Notes: generated from the letters alone by a model not told the origin. Counted from the stretch's first letter, positions 22,034-30,897 are shown. The stretch is DNA of 64,000 nt from DASWJZ01 sp963805325 (GCA_963805325.1 CAWDTS010000001.1:496001-560000), one strand, 5' to 3'. Program-made: numbers and translations.

Positions 22034-22198
22034 CTACTGCAACTGAGTCGCGATTTGGTTGAACTTATTGGCCAGTTCGGTGCCGATGGTCGACAGCACC
22101 CCGATGATCACGACAGAAATCAGAGCCGCGATGAGACCGTATTCAATAGCGGTCGCACCAGACTCGTCCTTCGCGAACCGGCTGAAAATCTTCGTCAT
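22034..22198 (-). CDS. flp: Flp/Fap-type major pilin
   Basis: A 54-residue pilin, MTKIFSRFAKDESG then ATAIEYGLIAALISVVIIG and a short polar tail ending QIATQLQ. Cleavage is expected after the Gly of ESG, leaving the conserved Glu at +5 and Tyr at +6 of the mature protein, as in all Flp pilins, followed by the hydrophobic helix that packs the fibre. AGGAG lies eight bases before the ATG. The processing enzyme CpaA is encoded immediately downstream. Confidence 0.96.
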   Translation of the reverse strand: MTKIFSRFAKDESGATAIEYGLIAALISVVIIGVLSTIGTELANKFNQIATQLQ

Positions 22199-22544
22199 AT
22201 TTCTACTCCTCACTCAACCGACCGATGCCACGCTTCGATGGACTAACCGCCGAAACTGTAGATCAGCTAGCAGCCATTGTTTGCACCAAAGTTAACTTGG
22301 GGCATTTTACGCAAAAGGGGCACGGAAAGTCGGCAAATGGTAAAAATAGAATCAACTCTCTTGACCAGAGTCGGGTGCTTTATTTGTGTCTCTGCGGCAA
22401 TCCTTGAGAATAGATACGTTAAACACTTATTAACCTCGCCGGGTGGATAGAAGAGCATGATCCGTGCGCGCCATCGGTAATCGAGCCGGATTGCGTCTGC
22501 ACAACCGGCTGTCCGCGTGGCGGCCGCCCGAACAGGAGACTGCG
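22199..22544. promoter_or_regulatory. Divergent AT-rich control region between flp and the pilus N-domain gene
   Basis: 346 bases without a gene, strikingly AT-rich for this window. It separates the minus-strand flp-cpa operon from the plus-strand pseudopilin arm. It contains one perfect CtrA box (listed separately), a lone GTTAAC half-site near 22290, and an 11-base copy of the left arm of the palindromic repeat seen at 4594 (GAGCATGATCC at 22453). I could not assign a convincing -35/-10 pair for flp by eye. Confidence 0.6.
22419..22434 (+). promoter_or_regulatory. CtrA-type binding box in the flp/pilus divergent region
   Basis: TTAAACACTTATTAAC matches TTAA-N7-TTAAC without mismatch. It lies 111 bases upstream of the plus-strand pilus N-domain gene and 221 bases upstream of flp. 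Together with the box before tadD it gives two perfect sites inside one 10-kb functional locus. Confidence 0.72.
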
Positions 22545-23003
22545 ATGCGGTTTGACCTCGGCCCCCTCGCCCGCAGGCTTGCAGTGGCGGCGATCGTCTC
22601 GATCGGCCCTGCAACGATCGGGATCGCAGCGGAAGCGCCGATCGACGTGACCATCGACTTCGCAAAGGTCATGCGGCTCGACGCCCCCGCGCATACGATC
22701 ATCATCGGCAATCCCGGAATTGCCGACGCCAGCATCGACGACGAGAAGACGCTGGTCCTGACCGGAAAGACGGCCGGCACCACCAATCTGATCGTGCTCG
22801 ACGCTTCGGGACATGAGGTTCTGAACTCGGTGGTCCGGGTCTCCTCCGATATCCGCGCGCTGACCACAGTGTTCTACGGCGCGAATCGACAGACCTTCTC
22901 CTGCGCACCGGTCTGCGAACAGGTGATCTCGGTTGGCGATCAGAAGGACAAGTTCGACAACGCCACTGCGCAGATACAGACCCGGCAGGAGCTGTCGAAG
23001 TAG
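22545..23003 (+). CDS. Stand-alone secretin N-terminal-domain pilus assembly protein
   Basis: A 152-residue exported protein. A signal sequence (RRLAVAAIVSIGPATIGIAAEA) is followed by the pilus-assembly N-domain also present at the start of CpaC: DFAKVMRLDAPAHTIIIGNP, then GIADASIDDEKTLVLTGKTA. No secretin pore domain follows; instead there is a short tail with two cysteines in FSCAPVCEQV that could form a disulphide. AGGAG lies six bases before the ATG at 22545. Such solitary N-domain proteins occur with Tad loci; the role, perhaps as a ring or plug contacting CpaC, is inferred. Confidence 0.8.
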   Translation: MRFDLGPLARRLAVAAIVSIGPATIGIAAEAPIDVTIDFAKVMRLDAPAHTIIIGNPGIADASIDDEKTLVLTGKTAGTTNLIVLDASGHEVLNSVVRVSSDIRALTTVFYGANRQTFSCAPVCEQVISVGDQKDKFDNATAQIQTRQELSK

Positions 23004-23122
23004 CCGTTAGGCTTTCGTTTACACTAGTTAAAGCAAAGCGGGCAACAAACGCGGTCTTTAAAGTTTTCCGGGAAAGGCTCTGCTATGAGGCTTCGTTACA
23101 ATGATGCCGCAGAGATCAGCCC

Positions 23123-23680
23123 GTGAAACGCAACCGTCTCTCCGCTAGACGCCTGGCACAAGGCGTGGCGCAGGCGCTTCGCCGCGACGAACGCGGCTCG
23201 GTGGCGCTCGAGTTCGCGATCATCGCGCCAGTCTTCTTCTTCCTGATGTTTGTCATCGCCGAGACCGCTCTGGTCTTCGTCGCCGAGCAGGTGATGGACA
23301 ACGCCGTCTTCGAGACAGCGCGGCTGATCCGCACCGGCCAGGTGCAGGATGCGGGGATGACGAAAACCGATTTCCAGAACGAAGTCTGCGCGCGCGCCTC
23401 GGTGTTCATCAACTGTAGCGGCGCGAGCTTCTATCTGGAGGTCAAGTCCTACCCGACGTTCGGCGACATGGTGGCGACCCAGCCCGTCGACAGCAGCGGC
23501 AACTTCAACGATCCGGGCGCATTCAGCTTCGGGTCCGCGAGCTCCATCGTCGTCGTGCGCGCCTACTATCAGTGGCCGATCAATCCGATCCTCGGCCATC
23601 AATGGCAGAACCTTCTGCCGAACGGAAAGCTGCTGATCGGCTCGTTCGCCGCGTTCCGCAACGAGCCGTTCACGAGCTAG
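23123..23680 (+). CDS. tadE: TadE-like pseudopilin
   Basis: A 185-residue minor pilin-like protein starting with GTG. The segment DERGSVALEFAIIAPVFFF is a prepilin cleavage site (after Gly, with Glu at +5) joined to a hydrophobic helix, as in TadE. The periplasmic part includes two cysteines (EVCARASVFINCSG). It is followed after 13 bases by a second TadE-like gene. It is expected to be processed by CpaA and to be needed for pilus assembly or adhesion. Confidence 0.86.
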   Translation: MKRNRLSARRLAQGVAQALRRDERGSVALEFAIIAPVFFFLMFVIAETALVFVAEQVMDNAVFETARLIRTGQVQDAGMTKTDFQNEVCARASVFINCSGASFYLEVKSYPTFGDMVATQPVDSSGNFNDPGAFSFGSASSIVVVRAYYQWPINPILGHQWQNLLPNGKLLIGSFAAFRNEPFTS

Positions 23681-23693
23681 GCGGGGGACCCCG

Positions 23694-24305
23694 ATGTCTC
23701 TTGCGCCACATCGCAATTCGCGCCTTCTCAGGCGCCTCGGCGCATTTCTTCGCCACGACCGCGGCATGGCCGCCGTCGAGTTCTCGCTCGTCCTTCCAAT
23801 CATGGTGGTGCTCTGGCTGGCCGGCGTCGAAGTCACCCAAGGACTGAGCGTCGACCGGCGCCTCAACAATCTCGCGTCGTCGGTCGGCGATCTTGTCGCG
23901 CGAAGCAAGACCGTGACCTACGCCGACGTCACTACCATCTTCGACGTGGCGCCGGGCGCCATGTACCCCTTCTGCAAGACGGCGGCGCTTTGCACCTCGG
24001 CGGGGCTGCAGATGCGCGTGTCGGAGGTCAGCATAGATGCGGGGCAAAACGCCAAGATCGTGTGGAGCCAGGCAAGGGGCATCACGGCCTATGCCGACAA
24101 TTACAACGTGACCAGCGTCGTGCCCGCGACCTTGCGCGTTGCCAACACCAAGATCATCATGTCGGACGTCTACTTCACCTATCGCCCCGCCGTCGGCTAC
24201 ATCTTCGGATCCTATAATCTGAACGACCGCCTGTTCTTCGTGCCGCGGCTCTCCGACACCGTGAAGCTCTGCCCGGACACGAGCGGCAATAACTGCAAGT
24301 CCTGA
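23694..24305 (+). CDS. Second TadE/TadG-like pseudopilin
   Basis: A 203-residue protein with HDRGMAAVEFSLVLPIMVV, again a Gly cleavage site with Glu at +5 followed by a helix. The periplasmic part has four cysteines in two close pairs (CKTAALC and CPDTSGNNC). It lacks the von Willebrand domain of full TadG, so it is best called TadE-like or a short TadG. It lies 13 bases after tadE. Its stop is 7 bases from the convergent PhnD-like gene. Confidence 0.8.
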   Translation: MSLAPHRNSRLLRRLGAFLRHDRGMAAVEFSLVLPIMVVLWLAGVEVTQGLSVDRRLNNLASSVGDLVARSKTVTYADVTTIFDVAPGAMYPFCKTAALCTSAGLQMRVSEVSIDAGQNAKIVWSQARGITAYADNYNVTSVVPATLRVANTKIIMSDVYFTYRPAVGYIFGSYNLNDRLFFVPRLSDTVKLCPDTSGNNCKS

Positions 24306-24312
24306 CGACTGG

Positions 24313-25656
24313 CTATTGGGCCGACGGTGCCGCCTCCATCGGCGAAGGTGCCGGCGGCGCAAGGGAAGCCGTTGGCACGTGCAGCATATCGACATTCTCG
24401 GCCGTCAGCACACCCAGGCCCGCGTAGTCGCCCGGATCGACCGGCGCGTAACCGCCGCCATAAAGCGGGTTCAGGCCATCGTAGGCGGCGGGGTTTGTGG
24501 TGTTGAGCGCCACGAAATAGGCCTCGATCGCGCTCTTGGTCGATTCGTCGAGTGCCCGCATCAGTGCGAAGGGCCCATGCTCGATCGGCGGCGAACGCCA
24601 GACAATCGCCAGATCTGACATCGAGGCCGCGCCATCGGCGACGAGATTCGTCAAAGTGCCGCGCGTGTATCCATCCTCGGCCCGACCGGCGAGCGAACTC
24701 CAGGCAAAGGCGGCGTCGGCGCGCCCCGCGGCGACAAGGCGCACGGCGGCTTCGGCGGACTGCGCCTCAATGACCGATCCGAAGGTCGACGGGTCGACGC
24801 CTTCGGCCATCAGCCCGGCGAGCTGCATGCGCCGCGCGCCGATCGAATCCTGCGCGCCCATCGCCACGATCTTGCCTTCCAGGTCCGCGGCCGAACGGAT
24901 GCCTGAATCGGCGCGCGCCACGACGATCGCGCGATAGGAGAGCGTGCCGTCGAAGGCGCGCGGCGCGACGATCGGCTCCAGACAGTCGCAGCGCGAATCG
25001 GCAAGCGCGAAGGCCGCGGCCGAAAAGAAGCCGCCGTCGATGCGGCGCTCGACCTGCGCGTCGATCATCGCGCCATAGGTCGGGAAGGGAAGAAATTCGA
25101 CGGGCCGCTGAAGCAGCCTGCCGAGGTCTTCCCCGATCGGTCCGATCAGCGCCATGGTGGCCACGGCGCTTCGCCCGGCGAGCGCGGCGAAGCGAAGCGG
25201 CTCGGGCTTCGGCTCCTCCTCCACCGGCGCCGCCAAATCGGTGCCGGACCCCCCTGTCCCGGCGTCGGCGGGCGGCACTTCCGGCAAGGGCTGATCCGGC
25301 TCCAGTGCCGCGTCCCCCTGGCCATGGCCGCCGCGAAGCGCCGAGTCGCCGGCAGCGTTAAGCGGAGACGACTCGGGACTGCTCTCGGCGGAGGCGTCGG
25401 GCGGCGGGGACGCGTCTGGTGGTGACGCCGCGGCGGCATCCGGCAGCGCGCCGGTCGGCTCGTCCGCCGGAGGCGCTTCCGCGCTGGACTTGCCCTTCCC
25501 GAGTATCTGCTTCTCGATCCACGGCTTCAGGAAGCTGAACGGATTCGATTTGTCCTCGGCGTGCGCCGGTGCCGCGAGGGCAACACACAGCGCGACGAGG
25601 GCAGCGCCGATCAGGAGCTTCAATTCGCGGCGAGCCTCGGCTCTTGGATGGCGCAT
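24313..25656 (-). CDS. PhnD/SsuA-type periplasmic substrate-binding-like protein with Pro/Ala-rich linker
   Basis: A 447-residue exported protein. The signal peptide is LLIGAALVALCVALAAPAHA. A low-complexity linker rich in Pro, Ala, Ser and Glu runs over roughly residues 55-145, followed by a transferrin-like phosphonate-binding fold: VEFLPFPTYGAMIDAQVERR, RAIVVARADSGIRSAADLEG and KIVAMGAQDSIGARRMQLAG. No ABC permease or ATPase is next to it; instead it starts one base after the stop of the phosphomannomutase, so it may be a sensor or envelope protein rather than a transporter part. The ATG at 25656 is chosen because it precedes the signal peptide. Confidence 0.72.
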   Translation of the reverse strand: MRHPRAEARRELKLLIGAALVALCVALAAPAHAEDKSNPFSFLKPWIEKQILGKGKSSAEAPPADEPTGALPDAAAASPPDASPPPDASAESSPESSPLNAAGDSALRGGHGQGDAALEPDQPLPEVPPADAGTGGSGTDLAAPVEEEPKPEPLRFAALAGRSAVATMALIGPIGEDLGRLLQRPVEFLPFPTYGAMIDAQVERRIDGGFFSAAAFALADSRCDCLEPIVAPRAFDGTLSYRAIVVARADSGIRSAADLEGKIVAMGAQDSIGARRMQLAGLMAEGVDPSTFGSVIEAQSAEAAVRLVAAGRADAAFAWSSLAGRAEDGYTRGTLTNLVADGAASMSDLAIVWRSPPIEHGPFALMRALDESTKSAIEAYFVALNTTNPAAYDGLNPLYGGGYAPVDPGDYAGLGVLTAENVDMLHVPTASLAPPAPSPMEAAPSAQ

Positions 25657-25657
25657 C

Positions 25658-27240
25658 TCAGATCGTCTGGTTATAGGCGCCCACGTCCGGATTACGGCGG
25701 AGCACGGCGTCGACGCCCTCGAACATCTCGTGCATCCGCGCCTCCGACACGGGGCTCTCCACGACGACCACGAGCTCCGGCTTGTTGGAGGACGCGCGGA
25801 CGAGGCCCCAAGTCCCATCCTCGGCGGAGATGCGAATGCCGTTGACCGTGTTGAGGTCGACGATCGGGTGGCCGGCGAGAGATTCGCCATGCGCCTGCAT
25901 CGCCTTGAAATCGCGCACCACGTTCTCCACGACCTGATATTTCTTCGTGTCGTCGCAATGCGGCGACATGGTCGGCGAGCTCCAGGTCATCGGCAGGGCG
26001 CGGCGCAGATCGGCCATCGTCTTCGCGGGATTGCGGTCGAGCATATCGAGGACGGCGAGCGCCGAGACAAGGCCGTCGTCATAGCCGCGGCCGATCGGGG
26101 CGTTGAAGAAGAAATGGCCCGACTTCTCGAAGCCGGCGGCCGCACCGAGCTCTTTCACCCGCCGCTTGATATAGGAGTGACCGGTCTTCCAATAATCGGT
26201 CTTCGCGCCGTGTGCGGCAAGCTCGCGGTCGGTCGCAAAATTCCGGTCGACTTCACATCCACCACGAAGGTCGCGCCCGGGCGCAGCGCCGCAATGTCGC
26301 GCGCCAGCATCACGCCCACCTTGTCGGAGTAGATCGCCTCGCCCTCGTTGTCGACGATGCCGCAGCGGTCGCCGTCGCCGTCGAAGCCGAGCCCAACCGC
26401 CGCACCGGTCTCCAGGACCTTGGCGCGGATCGCGGCGAGCATCTTCAGGTCCTCGGGGTTCGGATTGTAGCGCGGGAAGGTGTGATCGAGCTCGGTGTCG
26501 AGCGGCACCACGTCGACGCCAACCGCCTCAAGCGCACGCGGCGCGAAGGCGCCAGCGGTGCCGTTGCCGCAGGCGACGACAGCCTTGATCCGGCTGTTGA
26601 GTTTCGGGCGGTCCGCCAGGTCGGCGATGTAGCGTTCGGGGAAGCCCTCGACGAAGGTGTAAGCGCCGCCGCCCCGCGCATCGAACTTTCCGGAGAGCAC
26701 GATATCGCGAAGCCGGCCCATCTCGTCCGGGCCGAAGGTGAGCGGACGGTCGGCGCCCATCTTGACGCCGGTCCAGCCGTTCTCGTTGTGCGAGGCGGTG
26801 ACCATCGCGACGGCCGGAACGTCGAGGTCGAACTGCGCGAAATAGGCCATCGGCGTCAGCGCGAGCCCAATGTCGTGCACCTTCACGCCCGCCGCCATCA
26901 GCCCGGTCACCAGCGCCAACTTGATCGCGGCGGAATAGGAGCGGAAGTCGTGGCCGGTCACGATCTCCGGCCGCACCCCCATCTCGTAGAGCAGCGTCCC
27001 GAGGCCAAGGCCCAGCGCCTCGACCCCCATGAGGTTGATCTCCGTCCCGAAGAGCCAGCGCGCGTCGTATTCGCGAAAGCCGGTGGGCTTGACCATCGGC
27101 TGCGATTCATAGGCGTAGCTGTTCGGCTCCAAAGCCGGCTTCGGGACGGGAAATCTTGCGGCGCCAACGCGTTCGGAGGGAGGCGCGGCGAGGGGCGCGC
27201 CCCTCGCCTTACGGCCGGAGACGCCTGTCGGGCCAGTCAT
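25658..27240 (-). CDS. Phosphomannomutase/phosphoglucomutase, frameshift at 26237-26240
   Basis: An alpha-D-phosphohexomutase making mannose-1-P or glucose-1-P for surface polysaccharide. The N-terminal part has PTGFREYDARWLFG, the phosphoserine loop VTASHNENGWTG and the metal loop GFDGDGDRCGIVD. Then at TGIL the frame is lost in a run of four A (plus strand); adding one base restores FATDRELAAHGAKTDYWKTGHSYIKRR-type sequence and joins the C-terminal part (KSGHFFFNAPIGRGYDDGL, then NTVNGIRISAEDGTW). An unfinished homopolymer call is the likely cause. GGAG lies before the ATG at 27240. It diverges from pgm and is directly followed by the PhnD-like gene. Confidence 0.85.
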
Positions 27241-27397
27241 TCCGTGCTCCAGGCGCCTTCGTTCTTCATCTCATGATCTTGCAAAATGATAGCAGCGGGA
27301 AGCCGCAAAGTCGACGACGCGATCCCGCGACCGAGGCGCTTGATCTTAGGGTGCGGGCCGAGAAGAGTGCGTATCAGGAGCGCGGGGAAGAAAAGAC

Positions 27398-29026
27398 ATG
27401 GACATTGAGCGGATCGCCACAACGCCCTTCGACGACCAGCAGCCGGGAACATCCGGGCTCAGGAAGAAGGTCCGGGTCTTCCAGCAGCCGCGCTACCTGG
27501 AGAACTTTGTCCAGGCGATCTTCGACACCGTTGCGCGGAAGGCCGGCGCTCTGCTCGTGCTCGGCGGCGACGGGCGCTACCACAATCGCGATGCGATCGG
27601 CACGATCCTGAGGATGGCCGCCGCCACCGGCTACGGCCGCGTCATCGTCGGCAAAGGCGGGATCCTTTCCACGCCCGCCGCGTCGCACCTGATCCGGCTC
27701 AAGACGGCGAGCGGCGGGATCATCCTTTCCGCCAGCCACAATCCCGGTGGACCGGACGGCGACTTCGGCGTGAAATACAACGTGGCAAACGGCGGACCGG
27801 CGCCGGCCGACGTCACGGAGGCGATCTTCCGGCAAAGCCGCGCGCTCAGCGAGTATAGAATCGCGCGCGCCGGCGAGATCGATCTCGAGCGGATCGGCTC
27901 GCAGGCGATCGGCGCCATGACGGTCGAGGTCATCGACCCGGTCGCCGACTATGCCACGCTGATGGAATCGCTCTTCGACTTCGACCGCATCCGCGCCAGC
28001 CTGAAGGCGGGGCTGCGCATGCGCTTCGACGCCATGAGCGCGGTCACCGGGCCCTATGCCCACGAGATTCTGGAGCGACGCCTCGGCGCGCCGGCCGGGA
28101 CGGTCATCAACGGCGAGCCCCTCCCGGATTTCGGCGGTCATCATCCGGACCCGAATCTCGTTCACGCGCATGCGCTCGTCGAAGCGATGTCGGCGCCCGA
28201 CGGCCCCGATTTCGGCGCCGCGTCCGATGGCGACGGCGACCGCAACATGATCGTGGGCCGCGGATTCTTCGTGACGCCGAGCGACAGCCTCGCCGTCATG
28301 GCGGCGAGCGCGCATCTCGTCCCGGGCTATAGCGGCGGGCTCAAGGGCGTCGCTCGCTCGCTACCGACGAGTCGGGCAGCCGACCGCGTTGCGGAGAAGC
28401 TCGGCATTGCGGCCTATGAGACGCCGACCGGATGGAAATTCTTCGGCAATCTCCTCGACGCCGGCCGCATCACGCTCTGCGGCGAAGAGAGTTTCGGCAC
28501 CGGCTCCGACCATATCCGCGAGAAGGACGGACTCTGGGCCGTGCTCTACTGGCTGAACGTCGTGGCAGCGCGCGGCGAGAGCGTCGAGGCGATCGTGCGC
28601 GCGCACTGGCGGGAGCTCGGGCGCGACTACTACACGCGCCACGACTACGAGGAGGTCGACGCGGCGCTCGCCGGCGAACTGATCGCAAGCCTGCGGGCGA
28701 GCCTGCCCTCGCTTGCCGGCAAAAGCTTCGGCGGCCTCGCCGTGGAGAGCGCGACGGATTTCTCCTATGTCGACCCGGTCGACGGCTCCGTCAGCGAGCG
28801 GCAGGGCATCAAGATCCTGCTCTCCGGCGATACACGGATCGTCTACAGGCTGTCGGGGACCGGCACGTCCGGCGCGACGCTTCGCGTCTATATCGAGCGC
28901 TTCGAGCCCGATGCCAAAAAGCATGACGTTGCGACGCAGGAGGCGCTGGCAAGCGCCGTCGCGGCCGCCAATCAGATAGCCGGCATCAGGGAGAAGCTTG
29001 GCGTCGACCCGAGCGCTATCACCTGA
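27398..29026 (+). CDS. pgm: Phosphoglucomutase (alpha-D-glucose phosphate-specific)
   Basis: A 542-residue eukaryotic-type PGM that interconverts glucose-6-P and glucose-1-P, feeding glycogen, cyclic glucan and exopolysaccharide synthesis. TTPFDDQQPGTSGLRKKV opens the protein; the active-site serine is in ILSASHNPGGPDGDFGVKYN, the metal loop is ASDGDGDRNMIVG, and the sugar-binding loop is CGEESFGTGSDHIREKDG. The phosphate-binding loop SGTGTSGATLRVYIE is near the C-terminus. All active-site parts are intact. A purine-rich GGGGAAG precedes the ATG. Confidence 0.96.
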   Translation: MDIERIATTPFDDQQPGTSGLRKKVRVFQQPRYLENFVQAIFDTVARKAGALLVLGGDGRYHNRDAIGTILRMAAATGYGRVIVGKGGILSTPAASHLIRLKTASGGIILSASHNPGGPDGDFGVKYNVANGGPAPADVTEAIFRQSRALSEYRIARAGEIDLERIGSQAIGAMTVEVIDPVADYATLMESLFDFDRIRASLKAGLRMRFDAMSAVTGPYAHEILERRLGAPAGTVINGEPLPDFGGHHPDPNLVHAHALVEAMSAPDGPDFGAASDGDGDRNMIVGRGFFVTPSDSLAVMAASAHLVPGYSGGLKGVARSLPTSRAADRVAEKLGIAAYETPTGWKFFGNLLDAGRITLCGEESFGTGSDHIREKDGLWAVLYWLNVVAARGESVEAIVRAHWRELGRDYYTRHDYEEVDAALAGELIASLRASLPSLAGKSFGGLAVESATDFSYVDPVDGSVSERQGIKILLSGDTRIVYRLSGTGTSGATLRVYIERFEPDAKKHDVATQEALASAVAAANQIAGIREKLGVDPSAIT

Positions 29027-29052
29027 GCGCGGCCACCTGACGACGCGGCATT

Positions 29053-29595
29053 TCAGTTCTCGAAGGTCAGAATTCCGTCGGCGACCTCGAAGCGTCTCAG
29101 TCCACGTAGAAACGAACCGCCGAGCAGGCTGACGGAAAGCTGATCGTCGGGAACGATCAGCGCGCGGACGTTGCGGAGCTCGATGTCGGAGACGCTGATG
29201 CTCTCAAGCTTCGCCTCGGCGGCATTGGTCGTGCCGTTCGCGGTCTGCACCGGATTGACGAAATCGGCGGGAAGCACCCGGATCCCCGCCGCTGCAGCGT
29301 CGGAAACGCGAAGCGCCACGACGGTCGCGCCGGTATCGACCATCAGATGGACGGGACGGAAGTTGACCTGCGCGTCGACGTAGAAATGGCCGTCGCGCTC
29401 GGCCTTGACCTCCACCTGCCGCGGCCCGGACGGCTGTCGCCCTTCCGCTGCTGCCGCCGCCCTCTCCTCCAATGCAGCGTGAGGGTTCGCGGCCGCGCGC
29501 CCTTTGGCCGCCGGCGAAAAATAGTTCGTAAAGATGCTCGGCAGCGCAGCAGCGATGCCGGCGATCAGGAGTGAAGCCAAGAGCAGCGAACGCAT
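29053..29595 (-). CDS. Membrane-anchored retropepsin-like aspartic protease (TIGR02281 type)
   Basis: A 180-residue protein with an N-terminal hydrophobic segment (LLLASLLIAGIAAALPSIF), an Ala/Arg-rich spacer, and a retropepsin-like domain with the catalytic motif VDTGATVVALR (Asp87) and the typical LLGGSFLRGLRRFEVADGIL end. One such domain is half a pepsin, so it should act as a dimer in the periplasm. The substrate is unknown. It is convergent with pgm across 26 bases. Confidence 0.85.
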   Translation of the reverse strand: MRSLLLASLLIAGIAAALPSIFTNYFSPAAKGRAAANPHAALEERAAAAAEGRQPSGPRQVEVKAERDGHFYVDAQVNFRPVHLMVDTGATVVALRVSDAAAAGIRVLPADFVNPVQTANGTTNAAEAKLESISVSDIELRNVRALIVPDDQLSVSLLGGSFLRGLRRFEVADGILTFEN

Positions 29596-29735
29596 GGAGC
29601 CATCCTCATATGCGGCTCCTGCCAGAAAACGGCGAACAAATGCTTAGCCGCATCAGATTCATGCGCGAAAGACCGCGAAAACTTCATCAAATCATGAAGA
29701 GGCAGTTAACCTGACGCGCTTCTGAACGCGGCTGG

Positions 29736-29754
29736 GCGGCGCCTGACGCGCCGC
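29736..29754. terminator. Hairpin downstream of the peroxiredoxin gene
   Basis: GCGGCGC and GCGCCGC form a seven-base stem around a five-base loop just after the peroxiredoxin stop on the minus strand. No T run follows, so intrinsic termination is uncertain. Confidence 0.4.
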
Positions 29755-29763
29755 TCTTGTGCG

Positions 29764-30435
29764 TCAACCCCGCGGTTGCGGCACGATCCGGATATAGGGC
29801 TTCGGCTCCTTCCAGCCGCCCGGCCAGAGCTTCTTCGCGTCGTCGTTCGACACGGAGCCGGAGATGATCACGTCATCGCCGTTCTTCCAGTTCGCGGGCG
29901 TCGCCACCTTGTGGTTGGCGGTGAGTTGGAGCGAGTCGATGACACGGAGGATCTCGTCGAAGTTCCGCCCCGCCGTCATCGGGTAGGAGAGCACCAGCTT
30001 GATCTTCTTGTCGGGGCCGACGATGTAGACGTTGCGGACGGTCTGATTGTCGGCGGCGGTGCGTCCGTCCGAGGTGGCGCCAACACTCGCCGGAAGCATG
30101 CCGAAGGCCTTTGCGATCTTCAGCTCAGGATCGCCGATCATCGGATAGTTGACGGCAGCTCCTTGCGTCTCCTCGATGTCCTTCGCCCACTTCGCGTGGT
30201 TGGCGACGGGATCGACGCTGAGCCCGATGATCTTAACGCCGCGCTTGTCGAATTCCGGCTTGAGTTTCGCCATCGTGCCGAGCTCGGTCGTGCAGACCGG
30301 GGTGAAATCCTTCGGATGCGAGAACAGCACGGCCCACGAATTGCCGAGCCATTCGTGGAACCGGATCTTGCCTTCGGTGGTGTCGGCTTCGAAATCCGGC
30401 GCTTCGTCCCCGATGACGAGCGTTTGCATCGGCAT
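29764..30435 (-). CDS. 1-Cys peroxiredoxin (Prx6 type)
   Basis: A 223-residue thiol peroxidase reducing peroxides and possibly phospholipid hydroperoxides. The peroxidatic cysteine is Cys48 in HPKDFTPVCTTELG, with the conserved Arg later in KLVLSYPMTAGRN. It is the only cysteine in the protein, which defines it as 1-Cys, needing an external reductant. I chose the ATG at 30435 (MPMQTLV) because AAGGAG lies eight bases upstream; the open frame extends further but only through repeats. Two identical tandem hairpins lie 14 bases upstream of this start. Confidence 0.94.
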   Translation of the reverse strand: MPMQTLVIGDEAPDFEADTTEGKIRFHEWLGNSWAVLFSHPKDFTPVCTTELGTMAKLKPEFDKRGVKIIGLSVDPVANHAKWAKDIEETQGAAVNYPMIGDPELKIAKAFGMLPASVGATSDGRTAADNQTVRNVYIVGPDKKIKLVLSYPMTAGRNFDEILRVIDSLQLTANHKVATPANWKNGDDVIISGSVSNDDAKKLWPGGWKEPKPYIRIVPQPRG

Positions 30436-30449
30436 CTCGCGAACTCCTT

Positions 30450-30505
30450 GGAATGGCGCGGGCGTGTAGCCCGCATTGGAATGGCGCGGGCGTGTAGCCC
30501 GCATT
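30450..30505. repeat. Perfect 28-base tandem duplication, each unit a hairpin, upstream of prx
   Basis: Two identical 28-base units (30450-30477 and 30478-30505), each starting GGAATGGCGCGGGCG and ending CCCGCATT. Within each unit GCGGGC and GCCCGC form a six-base stem around GTGTA. They lie in the leader or promoter of the minus-strand peroxiredoxin, next to its ribosome-binding site. Confidence 0.85.
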
Positions 30506-30714
30506 TCTGGACCATCATATCGCCTACGCCGGCCCAGCCACAAAAGGCGGCGTTCTCTCCCCTCCCAGCGGCGAGGAAATTCGGTTCGCGCCCAAGCGCA
30601 AAAAAAAATAGGCGGCCATTCCAAGAAGCAGCGGCCGGCGCCGGAACCCGGGCCGATTTTTGCCGTTCCCACTAAGCCGCCCACGAACGGGACGGCGGGT
30701 TGGAGGCGGGGAAA

Positions 30715-30897
30715 ATGCTGAAATGGGCACTGATATTCCTGGTGATCTCGCTCATTGCCGGCGCGGTCGGGCTGACCCCGGTCGCACGGGGCGCCGCGGC
30801 GATTTCAAAGGTGCTCTTCGCCATCTTCTTCATCGGCCTTATCCTCGTCGTGATCGTGATCGTCTTCGGGCTGATGGCCGGCCAAGCTTTGTTCTAA
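30715..30897 (+). CDS. DUF1328 (YtjA family) small membrane protein
   Basis: A 60-residue protein, MLKWALIFLVISLIAGAVG followed by a second hydrophobic helix (ISKVLFAIFFIGLILVV), so two TM segments. This is the DUF1328 pattern; members are small stress-associated membrane proteins of unknown function. GGAGG lies eight bases before the ATG at 30715. A hairpin ACACAC-GCG-GTGTGT just after the stop (30906-30920) may end the transcript. Confidence 0.88.
   Translation: MLKWALIFLVISLIAGAVGLTPVARGAAAISKVLFAIFFIGLILVVIVIVFGLMAGQALF

Noticed and set aside
23006..23024. A third CtrA box before tadE (TTAG-N7-TTTAC)
   Set aside because: Two mismatches to the consensus; too weak by itself.
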